Shown: positions 47,523-57,619 of the stretch, in pieces | Layout: every line of letters starts with the position of its first letter | Numbering within the stretch: the first letter of the stretch is position 1 | DNA from: Castor canadensis | Lineage: Eukaryota > Chordata > Mammalia > Rodentia > Castoridae | Assembly: GCF_047511655.1 (NCBI RefSeq) | Contig: NC_133390.1 | Location: forward strand, 126,657,583 to 126,721,582 | Direction of reading: 5' to 3' | Length of the DNA: 64,000 bases | Notes under the pieces: generated by a model | Told to the model about the DNA's origin: nothing | The model's database searches: none | What the model saw: only the letters and a program-made list of their open reading frames with translations | Made by a program: the position numbers and the translations under genes

Positions 47523-47540
47523 TGGTGCCGTGACTCGGAT
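47523..47540 (+). other. Primer-binding site complementary to tRNA-His
   Basis: TGGTGCCGTGACTCGGAT is the exact complement of the 3' end of mammalian tRNA-His and lies two bases after the LTR. This is the site where minus-strand synthesis starts. HERV-H is the best-known element with this primer. Confidence 0.9.
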
Positions 47541-48018
47541 CGGGTCTCCCCACTAATCCTGGTGGGACCCCGACTCTGACTCACCCCATGACCACCCTGA
47601 GGACGTGACTGGCCAGGACTCATCCTGCCAATTGCCCTCTCTCGCATCCAACACCGGACATCCTTTGGTGAGTCCACATACCCTTCTGGGGCTCCGTTTG
47701 CGGTCTTTCCCTTCGGTGTGTCTGGGGTTTGAGCATTTTCCCTGTTTGACTATCTCTGGGACTCAGATGGTAGAGGGGTTCCCTTCCCTTTCATCCGGCT
47801 TGGGTTTATTTTGTCATGGGTCTCAGAGACCCCTCCATCCAAAAAGCCTGGTGCTAGGTGACCCACAGTCCCAGGCCCTTTGGCTTTGCATGCTGCAAGA
47901 ACTCAGTGACGACTGATTCTTGTGTTCCTTGTGCTGTTCTCAGGTATTTGAGTCACGCGGGGATGCCCCACAATTCATAATATCCTCCCATTATAGCCCT
48001 CTGGGACTGGGTCCCACA
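47541..48018 (+). other. Proviral leader
   Basis: About 480 bp between primer site and gag start, where packaging signals usually lie. A 103-codon frame (47605-47916) has no recognised domain. Confidence 0.55.
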
Positions 48019-48123
48019 ATGGGGGCCTCTACGTCCTCTCTGCCCTCTGACTCTTCACTGAGATTCCTCCTCAATAATTTAGACACCTTGGGTTTGACCC
48101 CAGATATAAAACAAGAAATTTGA

Positions 48124-49935
48124 TCTGCTTTGCACCCAAATCTGGCCCACTTATCCTTTAGACAACCAAAATCACTGGCCCCTTTTCGGGTCTTTAGATC
48201 CCAACCTTTTATGGGACATATAACTACTGTGAGCGATCAGGACGATGGGGAGAGATTCCATTATGTCCAAGCCTTTTCATACCTCAATCTAAATCCAGCT
48301 CTCTGACTTCAAACCCTCCCTCCGTACTTTCTGTTCCCCTGCGCAGATTCTATCAGCCTGTAAACCAGTTTCTAAATCAGCCAATTCCTCTCCCAAACCT
48401 CCTCCTTCCCCATGTAAACAGACTTCTTGCACTGCTTACCATACCTATCTCCTTCTATCTTCCTGAAAAACTTTCCCCATCATGGAGTTAAGCTAGCCAC
48501 TCCCTGCCAATTCTGGCCTCAAGGCAGTTCCAGCTCTGGGAGAAAGCTCATGCTCCCTTCCCTTCCTGTGGGCTGAGACCAAGCCCTGGATTTATTTGGG
48601 TACACCTCGTGCTACATTGGTGGAGTTCTATTTGATTATGGCATCTGAGGATTGCTTCTCTTCCCCCCCCCCCCATCTAATGTCTGTTTTTCCTGAGACA
48701 GTGATCAGAGAGTGGAGGTTTTGTTTTGCTGAAAGCCCACCAGTACCAATCAATGGGAGTGACCTAGAGGCACAGGTGATGGCTGATCCCTCAAGTGTGT
48801 GCCATGCCTCCAGGCTCTGCCTTCCCCTCCCTTACCTAAGATGTCAGCACACCTTTCTGCCTCTTCCATGGTCTCAACCACATGTCCTTTGTCTCTGTCT
48901 GCCTTCCCCTCCTTGGGCTTACTGGGACCCTGCCTCCCATGAAAAACCTGTAGCATGGTACCTTATGACTTGAGCTATTCCAACTAGTTTGCCAGGCCTC
49001 TCAGTCTGAAGTAACTTTAAGTCAGCTGCTTTACAAAAGCGCTTACAAAAACCTGCAGCTGCCACACTTACGCTCTAACTCTGCCCCCACAAGGGAGGAG
49101 GGAAAGCAAACAGGTGCACCTGTGCACAGGATGCCAGCTTCTGGACACAGGAGAAATGCCTGCCATAGCTAAGAAAATCCACAAGAGGACCCAGCAAATC
49201 CTGGGCCGCCAGCCACATGTGGCCATGACTGCGGCCCACTGCCACTTCCTTTAGAATAAACGCACGCAGAGTACACAGGAAGGGGGGAGGGGTAACAGGC
49301 CACAGGATCAGGCTTAGGCAGTCAGGGTCATTTGTCCCAGGTGTGTGTGGAGGGCGTGGTGCCTTGCACAGTCCTGCTCCTAGCCCCACCTCACACCTCA
49401 GGGCATCAGACCCTTGTAAGTCAATTGTTAGCTCAATGTTATAGTTCCAGAAATAACTAAATAGACATTACTGTGGTCTCTAAACTTCTCATTTAGAATT
49501 TTCTATACCTTTGGCCTCAACATAAATTTTTCCCTCCAAATATTAACACTAGTTGTCCCATATGGTACTGTTATTGGCCTGAAATGCCCTCTAAATGCCC
49601 TTCTCTAAACTTTACAAATGATTTCTTTGTTAAAAAGGCAGCCTTTATTAAAGAGGCTGCCTGCTTTTAGCTAAAAGACAGGATCCTAACGTTTTGTTCT
49701 TTCTAGATGGGACCTGCATCTTCCAGTCTTCTGGCTGGTAGATGTTGGAAGCTTTGTACTGAGGTCGGCCTCAGTATGCCTTGGGTGACCAAGAGAAGTG
49801 GCCTTCACAGGGTTCCTTAAATTACAATACCATACTCCAATTAGGCCTTTTCTATAGAAGTAAAAAAAAGTAAACTGAGGTCCCCTGTACAAATTTCTCT
49901 CATTAGAAAAGCAATGGGTTCTGGCCCAGGCCACT
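48124..49935 (+). other. Unassigned internal proviral DNA
   Basis: Expected to hold the rest of matrix and capsid, but I see no clear gag similarity. It includes a C-run (48665-48676) and a 9-bp perfect stem-loop at 49636-49662 (AGGCAGCCT / AGGCTGCCT). Part may be captured or replaced sequence. Confidence 0.5.
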
Positions 49936-49942
49936 CAGGTTG

Positions 49943-50133
49943 GACATGACTAAATGGCTCAAGCAGTAGAGTGCTGCTTTACGAGCAGAAAGTCCTGAGT
50001 TCAAGCCCAGTGCAACCAAAGTAAAAAAATAATAATAATATTTGGGGCTGAGGAAGTAGCTCAATGGGAGAATGTCTGCCTAGCATATGCAAAGCCCTGG
50101 GTTCAATTCCCCAGCATTACTAAAAAAAAAAAA
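49943..50133 (+). mobile_element. ID-like SINE and classical ID in the provirus
   Basis: Tandem: 'ctaaatggctcaagcagtag' (49950) with an AAT tail, then 'tagctcaatgggagaatgtc' (50056) with a 13-A tail. They inserted into the gag region, after or during the life of this ERV lineage. Confidence 0.82.
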
Positions 50134-50194
50134 ATGGTAAAGAAGATAAGTGGCATTAATGTCACTTCAGCCCTCTCATAATAGAAAAATGTAG

Positions 50195-50270
50195 TTTAAC
50201 CTAGACCAGATCCCTCATTCTTCAAGTGAGGAAACTGAGGCCCAGAACAGTTCAGAGACTTGCTCTTCAG
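50195..50270 (-). mobile_element. MIR-like fragment inside the provirus
   Basis: 'gtgaggaaactgaggcccag' with the following 'agttcagagacttgct' matches antisense MIR over about 40 bp. Confidence 0.5.
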
Positions 50271-50858
50271 AGTGTCAGGTGTCAATGTAAAATAACAACT
50301 TTACTTTACAGCAACAACCTAAAAAAAAAAAAAAACCCTCTTACCTTTCTACAGCATCTTAAGGATGCTATCAGAAAACATACCATGGTGGACTCAGAGT
50401 CACAGGTGAGAGAGGTTCTCTTTAAACATAAATTTCTAACAGTCAGCCCCAGATATTTGTATTAAACAGACTGGCTGAAGGGAAGTCATTGAACCAAGTA
50501 ATACAGCTAGCTATGTCTGTATTTATAGCTATGTCTGTATATCCAGGACCTTACTAAAAGGAGAGAAAAAGATAAGGGACACTGTGGCCTCATTGCTGCT
50601 CTCAGAGAGGGCCCCACCCAACTGGGGCCTGTATCCTGAACTTGCTACCATGGTGGGCAGGAGGGGCATTTCTGCAGAGAATGCTTAAGGGGAGACAGCC
50701 CTGCCCCCAACTGGGACTCTGCCCTCTGCAAGGGTAACCACTGGAGGGCTAAGTGCCCCTGTCACCAGATGGAAGGCAAGGTGCCACCTCCTATGGATTG
50801 ATGGGTCCCAGCCGCCTGTCCACACTCCACTTCTTGGCATCAATGTTGAGAAGCCATA

Positions 50859-51206
50859 ATGGCAGAAAAACAAAAGGTTATTTTCCTCCTAGACAGTGGA
50901 GCCCATTTCTCTGTTTTACCTTTTTCTCCTGGTCCCTGGTCCAATAACAAAAGTTATCATTCAGGGCAAATCTGGCCAGCCCCTAGAGCACTAGTTTACC
51001 TGACCTCTGGCCTGCTCTTGGGGAGACCTCCTCTCTGTCACTCTTTCCTCATAGTACCTAAAACTCCAGTGTCCCTGCTGGGACAGAATTTACTATCTCA
51101 ATTAAAAGCTCAAATTCTCCTCCCCCCAGGCAGCTATCTCTGCTGCCCCCTCCTTCAGAAACAAATAGATTCCACAGTGTGGACTGATGAAATGAGTGTA
51201 GGGTGA
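50859..51206 (+). pseudogene. pro: Retroviral protease remnant
   Basis: The retroviral aspartic protease cuts Gag-Pol during maturation. This open stretch of 115 codons shows VIFLLDSGAHFSVL, with the DSG active-site triad at 50892-50900, and the late PVSLLGQNLLSQLKAQI block that matches the conserved LLG-D/N-LL helix of gammaretrovirus-like proteases. It shares the frame of the zinc knuckles upstream and is the best-preserved coding piece of the provirus. The frame ends at a TGA, 51204-51206, where intact relatives read on into RT. Whether the methionine at 50859 is a real start is doubtful; it would be made as part of Gag-Pro-Pol. Confidence 0.82.
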
Positions 51207-52540
51207 GCCAGAACAGCCCTCCCTATTCAAATAAAACTCAAAAATTCCTCACAGTTTTCACACCTAAAACAATATCCCCTCAAGCCTGAGGGATGATGAG
51301 ACCTAATGCCTATTCCTTAAAACAATAAGGGATACTAATTAGTTGCTCCAGCCCTTACAATAAATTTAAAATTCTTATAAAAGTCAATTTTAAAATACAA
51401 GTTACAAAGTAAACAACTGGAAAGGATATAATAGGTAATAAATGTATTTTTTGAGAAGTTAAAGGAAAAAGGAATGGTTTTTTGGATGAGAAGGGATTTT
51501 GTAAAGAAGTGTTTGTCATAAAGATTGTTTCAAATAGGAAAGATGAGGACAAACCATCAAGGGGTTTAGTATGTTGTATGAAGGTCTGAGTAAGTTTGAA
51601 AAATGTATAATAAAAGTTTTGGTGTGTGATAAAGTTAAAGTTAAATATAATCTCAGAGTTGCCTATAAGATTTTTAGGGTCATGTCAAACTAAAATCAAA
51701 TCCTCTGTCTATGAAATAACAAGGTTATCTTAATATTGTTCTGCTCTGAGTAACATCTACAAAAAACCATTACAGAGAAAGATTTTATCAAAGAAATTGT
51801 GTTTTCTGCTGATCTTGTCAAGTTTTAAGTACTACTAAATCAGAGTTCATTCACATATCTGCTTATGTGTCTTAAATGACCACCTTGTAACAGTGTTATG
51901 TTATACTTTATCTAAATATGGTACAAACGTTTAAAAAGTTAAAAGTGTCAATTTATATAAAATAATGAGCTAAAGCTCTCTTTTATCCAAGAGTGTTACA
52001 TTTAAATCCTGACAGCCCCTACCTCCCACAGGTCACCTACCTAAGTGTGGCTTAAAGGGACAGACTCACTCCCTGAGTCATAAATGCATCAACCCAATCT
52101 TCCGTTTCCCAACCCCCATACCATAAGACAGCTTACAGCTTTCCTGGCAGTTATAGGATTTTGCAGAATTTAGATTCCTAGGTATGTAGTCCCTGAACAG
52201 ACACCTTTTTATGCTCCTCCTAATATTCCTACTTGGGTCTTAGATAATGTATGGCCACCCATTTCCCTTAGAAAACTTGCCCCCAACAGACTCTGCTCCT
52301 CTGACTGACTACCTGCCTTCTCAGGGAACTTCTCAGAGAACATGCAAACCAGATGCTGTCCCACCCTATAACAATTTCTGTTAAACCAGGGTATCTTGTG
52401 CTCCAAAAAGGATCTTGTACCCTCTCCATTGGGACTTCGATGGACCAGCCCTCATCTGGTCATTCTCATGACACCCACTGCTGTCAAGCTCAATGGGTTC
52501 CCCCAGTGGCGGCACCTCTCAAGAAATAATTACAGAGGTG
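51207..52540 (+). pseudogene. pol: pol pseudogene: RT ends and integrase tail only
   Basis: Pol supplies reverse transcriptase, RNase H and integrase. Just after the protease stop the same frame gives the RT N-terminal HLKQYPLKPEG block (51255-51292) and then stops. No palm with a YxDD motif follows; AT-rich DNA lies there instead. The RT thumb returns at about 52030-52190 (RQLTAFLAVIGFCRI), with a stop. At about 52380-52520 the integrase C-terminal block appears (ILMTPTAVKLNGFPQW). RNase H and the integrase catalytic core are missing. This cannot give a working polymerase or integrase. Confidence 0.8.
51345..51995 (+). other. AT-rich filler in place of the RT core
   Basis: About 650 bp, strongly AT-rich and with no open frame of note, sits between the RT N-terminal block and the RT thumb. 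The same sequence occurs antisense at about 3240-3890 at roughly 95 percent identity. The source is unknown. Confidence 0.75.
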
Positions 52541-53071
52541 GAGAAGGGAATTGGAGGACTTTTGAAATTGTCTAGGGAAGAACATTTCACAGTGGTTCTC
52601 CTGGCCAATGCCCATCCTAATGCCTATGTTTCTTGCTCTCCTATTTTTAAGCTTCCTCCCTTGTATCACACTACATGTCTGCTATTGCTAATCAAAAATT
52701 TAACCAGTTGTACCTCCAGGGATACCAACCTCTGAAAGCACAACCAGAGGACACCTATAATGGACCCTACCAGGACACCGGGTTATAAACATCAAGACCC
52801 CCTTACAGGATGCCTGCTACAATTCCTTGACTCCCGATACCCACCATGCAGAGTCGGAGGATTGGCTCGAGACTCTTTATGACCTATGGCTACAAGGGAC
52901 CTTCATCAACTTCAGGGAAGAAGAAATTTTCATTTTCAGAGCCTGGGTGTACACCATCATGAGACTCACCACCCCAACACTGTTTGCCAACTAACCGTCC
53001 CTCCCCCTATGCCACCCCTTGCCAGCTCGAAGAAGCCAGAGTGAACACAACGCCCCCCTTCCTTAACAAAC
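52541..53071 (+). other. Proviral 3' region without recognisable env
   Basis: This is the position of env. Short frames on either strand show no signal peptide, furin site, fusion peptide, CX6CC motif or membrane anchor that I can identify. Shared with 2180-2700 (antisense). Confidence 0.6.
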
Positions 53072-53085
53072 AAAAGAGGGAGGAA
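53072..53085 (+). other. Polypurine tract
   Basis: AAAAGAGGGAGGAA directly before the 3' LTR, the plus-strand primer site. Confidence 0.88.
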
Positions 53086-53298
53086 TGTTGGCAATAATGG
53101 TGCGATAGGTTTTGTTTCTTACTGAACCCTTAAGCTTCTGTTTCCCAGGGTCACGGTCCTGCCTCAAGTCTAGCTTGAATCCTCCTTCTGCCCCAACCTC
53201 CAATCAGCATGAACCATAAGATCCTAACCAATCGGATGATGCTGAGTCCCACTGAGGGGTATTTAAGCCCCTGCCCCTCACTCTCACTCTCTCACTCT

Positions 53299-53355
<57 letters not shown>

Positions 53356-53435
53356 CTCTCTCCCTCTCCCACCCAGCAATAAAGAATCTCTTGGCCAGAT
53401 CACTCCTCTCCACGTGGTCACTTTTGGGGCCTACA
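53086..53435 (+). repeat. 3' LTR of the provirus
   Basis: Aligns with the 5' LTR over its whole length but has a (CT)n expansion (about 53281-53353) and lacks about 11 bp just before the terminal ACA. Excluding these, I count roughly 15-20 substitutions over about 270 alignable bases. Confidence 0.9.
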
Positions 53436-53440
53436 ATACT
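53436..53440. repeat. Target-site duplication of the provirus, right
   Basis: ATACT, identical to 47210-47214. Confidence 0.88.
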
Positions 53441-54060
53441 GGCTTCATAAAATGTGTTTGGCAGTTTTCCTTCCCTTTCTATTTCGTGGAACAGTTTAAG
53501 GAGGGTTGGTATCAGTTCTTCTTTAAAGGTCTGATAGAATTCAGCAGAGAATCCATCAGGTCCTGGACTTTTCTTTTTGGGGAGACTCTTGATTGCTGCT
53601 TCAATTTCATTTTGTGTTATAGGTCTATTCAGGTGATTAATTTCCTCTTGGTTCAGTTTTGGATGATCATATGTATCTAGAAATCTGTCCATTTCTTTAA
53701 GATTTTCAAATTTAGTTGGATATAGGTTTTGGAAGTAGTCTTTGATGATTTCCTGGACTTCCATGGTGTTTGTTGTTATCTCCCCTTTTGCATTCCTGAT
53801 TCTGCTAGTTTGGGTTTTTTTCTCTCCTCATTTTAGTCAGTTTTGCCAGGGTCTGTTATCTTGTTTATTTTTTCAAAGAACCAACTTTTTGTTTCATTAA
53901 TTCTTTGTATGGTTTTTTTGGTTTCTATTTCATTGATTTCAGGTCTTATTTTTATTATTTCTCTCCTTCTCTTTGTTTTGGGATTTGCTTGTTCTTGTTT
54001 TTCTAGGAGTTTGAGATGTATCATTAGGTCATGGATTTGGGATCTTTCAGTCTTTTTAAT
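53441..54060 (-). pseudogene. L1-C ORF2 pseudogene, 5' remnant
   Basis: Continues the L1-C ORF2 beyond the provirus, with the [19 protein letters not shown] block at about 53600-53530 and the [18 protein letters not shown] block near 54055. A frame break lies near 53830. Confidence 0.85.
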
Positions 54061-54075
54061 ATTGCCTTGCATATT
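54061..54075. repeat. Target-site duplication of L1-C, right copy
   Basis: ATTGCCTTGCATATT; one difference from 44430-44444. Confidence 0.88.
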
Positions 54076-54204
54076 GATCTACAGAGAAAGCAAAGGATAG
54101 GTTGCCTGAGGGTAATGGAGTTGGGTAGCAAAGGGGATGGGGACCAGAGTAGGAGAAATACTCTTTACTGCACATCTCTTTATGTTTTGTTTTGATTGAT
54201 TAAC

Positions 54205-54500
54205 TAATTAATTTTTTGTGGTACTGAGGTTTGAACTCAGGGCCTACACCTTGAGCCACACTACCAGCCCTTTTTTTTTGTGGTGGTTTTTTTGAGATAG
54301 GGTCTGGTAAACTATTTACCTGGGCTGGCTTTGAACTGCAATCCTCCTGAGCTCTGCCTCCTGAGTAGCTAGGATTACAGGCGTGAGCCACCTGCAGCAG
54401 CTTATTTAATTAATTAGTTATTTTTTGATCTACAGTCTCACTATACAACTCAGGCAGGTCTTGAACTTGTGATCCTCCTGCCTTGGCCTCTCCAGTTGTA
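54205..54500 (-). mobile_element. Composite SINE and B1-like fragment
   Basis: Antisense composite at 54205-54405 with shortened ID half; B1-like fragment at 54430-54495. Confidence 0.8.
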
Positions 54501-54559
54501 TTGTACTTTATTTATTTTGGTGTCGGTGATATTGTGCAGCACAGAACAGAACCCCAAAC

Positions 54560-54935
54560 TATCTCTCCCCTCCTCTTGTTCTGTCCAACTTGCTGAAATT
54601 TCTGCTTCTCAAAGGAACCAACATTGTCCTTTGTCCTCAAGCCTACACCCATACTGCTCCTGGCTGCCACCCTCATCTGTTCAGCTCCTACTTGTCCTTT
54701 GCCTCAGACAACCTTCCTCCAGCATCTAGTTTAGGTTGGCACCTGTCTCATCTGTTCCCAGAGACCCTTGTCTCTCAGTGAGACATCAGGCTGGACTCCA
54801 TGGAAGATACTGGTTTCTGTCTTTATCTCCTCTCCACCTAGCTGTAGGCCCCATGAAGGCAGCAACTCTGTGCCTTCGGCACTGTGTCCTCAGCTCTTGG
54901 CACGTGTTAAGAGTTCAGCACAATTTGCCAAACAA
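54560..54935 (+). mobile_element. L2 remnant
   Basis: 'ccccatgaaggcagcaactc' and 'tcagctcttggcacgtgtta' follow the L2 3' end; the upstream pyrimidine-rich part is consistent. Confidence 0.5.
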
Positions 54936-54999
54936 ATAAATAAGTAAGATTCAAATTCAGAACCAAGGCCAAGGTAATATTTGAGGTGTTTTGTTTTGT

Positions 55000-55112
55000 T
55001 TATTTGAGACAGGGTCACTATGAAGTCCAGGCTGGCCTCAAGTGTGAGATCCTCCTGCCTCGGCTGCCAGAGTACTGGATTACAGGTGTGTACCACCATG
55101 CCCAGCTAAGAA
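55000..55112 (-). mobile_element. B1-like SINE
   Basis: Antisense: 'gaagtccaggctggcctcaa' and 'gattacaggtgtgtaccacc'. Confidence 0.82.
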
Positions 55113-55715
55113 TTTTGGGAGTTTTCAAGATAAAGTTACCAGGGCTGGGTCTGCCTTTCAGCCATTGCCGTTCTGCTCCCCAAGGCAGTGAGGTAGCAGC
55201 TGAATGAAGCATTATTTTCTTTAGCCAAAAATCTGTAACTTCTCACTGGACTGTCAATAGCAATATTGAAGACAGGCAATTTTGCTGGAAGCCAGCTGTA
55301 CCAGGACAAATGTCACCCCAGAGACTGTACTCTAATTATGCAGAAAGTGATGGCAGATGTAGTGAAAGGACAGAGCAGATAAAAATGTTTCTTTAGAATG
55401 GCCCCAGAGTGTCTTACCTGGAGTTAGTGGAATTCATTTAACCAGCATCAGTCCGTAGGAAGCTTTCCATGCCACACAGAAATTTAAAAAATAAATAAAT
55501 AAAGACTTCAGGGTGCAGGGACAGTTTCCCAAAAAGCTAAATTTATTCTCTTAAGTCTTCATTTTAGGGATCAATTTTTATGTTGATTGACACTTAAATA
55601 TGAAACAATGTTAAGTGGTAGGGCAAATAATAGACTATATTATATTCTGTTGTATGCTAATTAAAAGAGTAGGAAAGAAAAAAGTTTGTTATTTCAATAC
55701 TGTAGAATTTTATTT
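55113..55715. other. Unique DNA
   Basis: Nothing recognised; AT-rich towards the right. Confidence 0.35.
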
Positions 55716-55806
55716 TATTTAATGTTTTTGGTAGAGCTGGGGCTTGAACCCAGAACTTTAAGCTTGCTAGGCAGTTACTCTACCACTTGAGCCACACCTC
55801 TAGCCC
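55716..55806 (-). mobile_element. ID-like SINE unit
   Basis: 'ggcttgaacccagaacttta' to 'taccacttgagccacacctc'. Confidence 0.78.
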
Positions 55807-56225
55807 AAGGAAAAAAAAGTTTGTATCCATGTAAGATACTCTTGGAAAGATACAGAAGGATTCTATAACAAGGGACTCCTGCAGAGGGAGAATGGGGCAG
55901 CTGCTGGAAAGGGAGCAAGAGGGGGTGTCATTGTATACCTTTTCAGTTCTTTTTGTTTTGAACTGTGTAATCAAATTAATTGTGCAGAAAAATATCAGGG
56001 GTGACTCTAGTTAAGATATATTGTAAACACATCATGTAAGTGTCAAAATGAATTCCACCCATGGACAACTAATATGTGCTAATAAAAATGTTTTTGTTAA
56101 AATGTATCAAATCCACATAACAAAGAGAAAAAAAGTACCAATTACATTAAAATAAGAAGGATGAATAAAAGTAAAATGAGATGAAATAAAATGTCAATAG
56201 TATATGACAACACTGTAGTTTATAT
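55807..56225. other. Unique DNA, AT-rich
   Basis: Nothing recognised. Confidence 0.35.
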
Positions 56226-56447
56226 CCTTTTATTTTTTGGAGGTACTGGGGTTTGAACTTGGCCTCATGCTTGCTAGGCAGGCGCTCTACCACTTGAGCC
56301 ACTCCACCAGCCTTTTTGAGTGATGGGTATTTTCAAGATAGGTTCTGGTGAACTATTTGCCTGGGCTGGCTTTGAACCTTGATACTCCTTATCTGTGCCT
56401 CTCAAGTAGCTAGGATTACAGATGTGAGCCACCAGCATCCATCTAGC
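56226..56447 (-). mobile_element. Composite SINE
   Basis: Antisense, both halves full length. Confidence 0.87.
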
Positions 56448-56517
56448 CTCTGTCCTTACTTGGAAAACAACTGGCAATTTTCAGTTAGACTTCAAAACCA
56501 CTTAAGAAAAAAATTTG

Positions 56518-56868
56518 TTTTCAGAGACAGGGTCTTGTCGTGTAGCCCAGGCTGGCCTTGAACTTGATATCCTCCTGCCTCAGTCTCCTGAATGCTGGGA
56601 TTACAGTGTGCTCTACTACAATCAGTGCTAAATTTTTCTCTCTCTCTTTTTTTTTTTTTGTGGGTCTGCGGTTTGAATTTAGAACTTCGAGCTTGCAAAG
56701 CAGACACTCTCCCACCTCAGCCATATCTCCAGTCCATCTTGCTGTGGCTAGTTTAGTGATGGGTCCTCTCAAACTATTTGCGGGGCTGGCCTTGAACCAA
56801 GATCCTCTCAATCTCAGCTTCGCAGGTAGCTAGGATTATAGTAGTGAATCATAGCGCCTGGCCTAAAA
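56518..56868 (-). mobile_element. B1-like SINE then composite SINE
   Basis: B1-like at 56518-56630, composite at 56640-56868 with the 'gcttgcaaagcagacactct' ID subtype. Confidence 0.82.
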
Positions 56869-57264
56869 ATAAATTTAATCTATAAAATCCCTAAACCTGG
56901 GAGCTGTTTCAAAAAAAAATTCTCTCAATGGCCAATGTTAAATAAATGCATTCTTGTTTCAGTTAAAGAAGGTCCAAGTGTCCGTTTGTCCTATCTGTGG
57001 GAGATTGACTTTGATTAGGTGGTAAATTAAGGCAGTGTCAGCCAACTTCCCCCCAACGGGCTGGGGTTCTTTCATGCTAGGCTAGCTTACTTCCTCCTGA
57101 GCCAGGCTCAGCCCTGACTGTGTGGAGACTCTGAGGCGATTATCAGCCCCTTTCCCAGGCAAGCACTCAGGCTGTGTCAGCATCATTGGTGGTTTTGCCT
57201 CACACTAGGTTCCTCTTTTGATGTGTTGAGTCTGCTGAAGGAAGCCTTCCTCTGCCTCGGTGTT
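56869..57264. other. Unique DNA
   Basis: Nothing recognised. Confidence 0.35.
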
Positions 57265-57480
57265 CTCTGTGTGTGTGTGTGTGCGCGTGTGTGTGTGTGA
57301 GTGTGTGAGTGATACTGGGGTTTGAACTCAGGGCCACTCCATCAGCCCTTTTTTTGTGAAGGGTTTTTTCAAGATAGGGTCTCACAAACTATTTGTCTGA
57401 GTTAGCTTTGAACCTTTATCCTCCTGATCTCTGCCTCCTGAGTTGCTAAGATTACAGGCATGAGCCACCGGTGCCAGCTC
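57265..57480 (-). mobile_element. TG repeat and composite SINE
   Basis: (TG)n with interruptions at 57268-57309, followed by an antisense composite with a shortened ID half. Confidence 0.82.
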
Positions 57481-57619
57481 TCTTATTTCTTTAAATCATC
57501 ATACTTGTGAACTTTTTACTGTATTCAGAGAGTTTAAATCTATTGCTAATATTACTTACTTTCATGCTCGTTTTGACTTAAGAGTTGGCTTATGTTTTTT
57601 TTGTTGTTGTTGTTTGTTT

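Larger units (their letters stand above)
48019..50756 (+). pseudogene. gag: gag pseudogene (matrix start, capsid tail, nucleocapsid)
   Basis: Gag forms the virus core. The ATG at 48019 gives MGASTSSLPSD, with the glycine for myristoylation that is typical of matrix; the frame stops at TGA 48121-48123. Most of matrix and capsid cannot be followed. The capsid C-terminus is recognisable at about 50337-50445 (FLQHLKDAIRKH). Nucleocapsid zinc knuckle 1 lies at 50643-50684 with its second cysteine replaced by glycine. Knuckle 2 lies at 50718-50756 with its first cysteine replaced by serine and shorter spacing. A stop sits at 50637-50639. SINEs at 49945-50133 and a MIR-like piece interrupt the middle. 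It is not functional. Confidence 0.8.
47215..53435 (+). mobile_element. Defective class I-like provirus with tRNA-His primer site
   Basis: A complete LTR-internal-LTR structure of 6.2 kb with a 5-bp target duplication. The order is LTR, primer-binding site, leader, gag remnants, protease, RT N-terminus, AT-rich filler, RT thumb, integrase C-terminus, 3' region, polypurine tract, LTR. Gag and protease pieces share one frame, as in gammaretrovirus-like elements where a stop rather than a shift separates gag and pol. Stops occur in every gene and no envelope gene is recognised. The host sits inside L1-C. Confidence 0.9.
44445..54060 (-). mobile_element. 5'-truncated L1 (L1-C), split by a provirus
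   Basis: The antisense L1 3' end starts at 44445 (tail read as a short T-rich run). The element continues to 47214, resumes at 53436 and ends at 54060, which corresponds to about 34440 in L1-B. Without the provirus it is about 3.4 kb. The 15-bp duplication on both sides shows that the truncation arose at insertion, and that the provirus came later. Confidence 0.92.

Noticed and set aside
52493-52735. 80-codon plus frame considered as an envelope gene
   Set aside because: Overlaps the integrase tail and has no envelope hallmark; also broken in the antisense copy.
53204-53764. 186-codon minus frame that looks like an L1 ORF2 fusion
   Set aside because: It reads from L1-C across the junction into the antisense LTR and its CT repeat (Arg-Glu repeats); a chance chimera.
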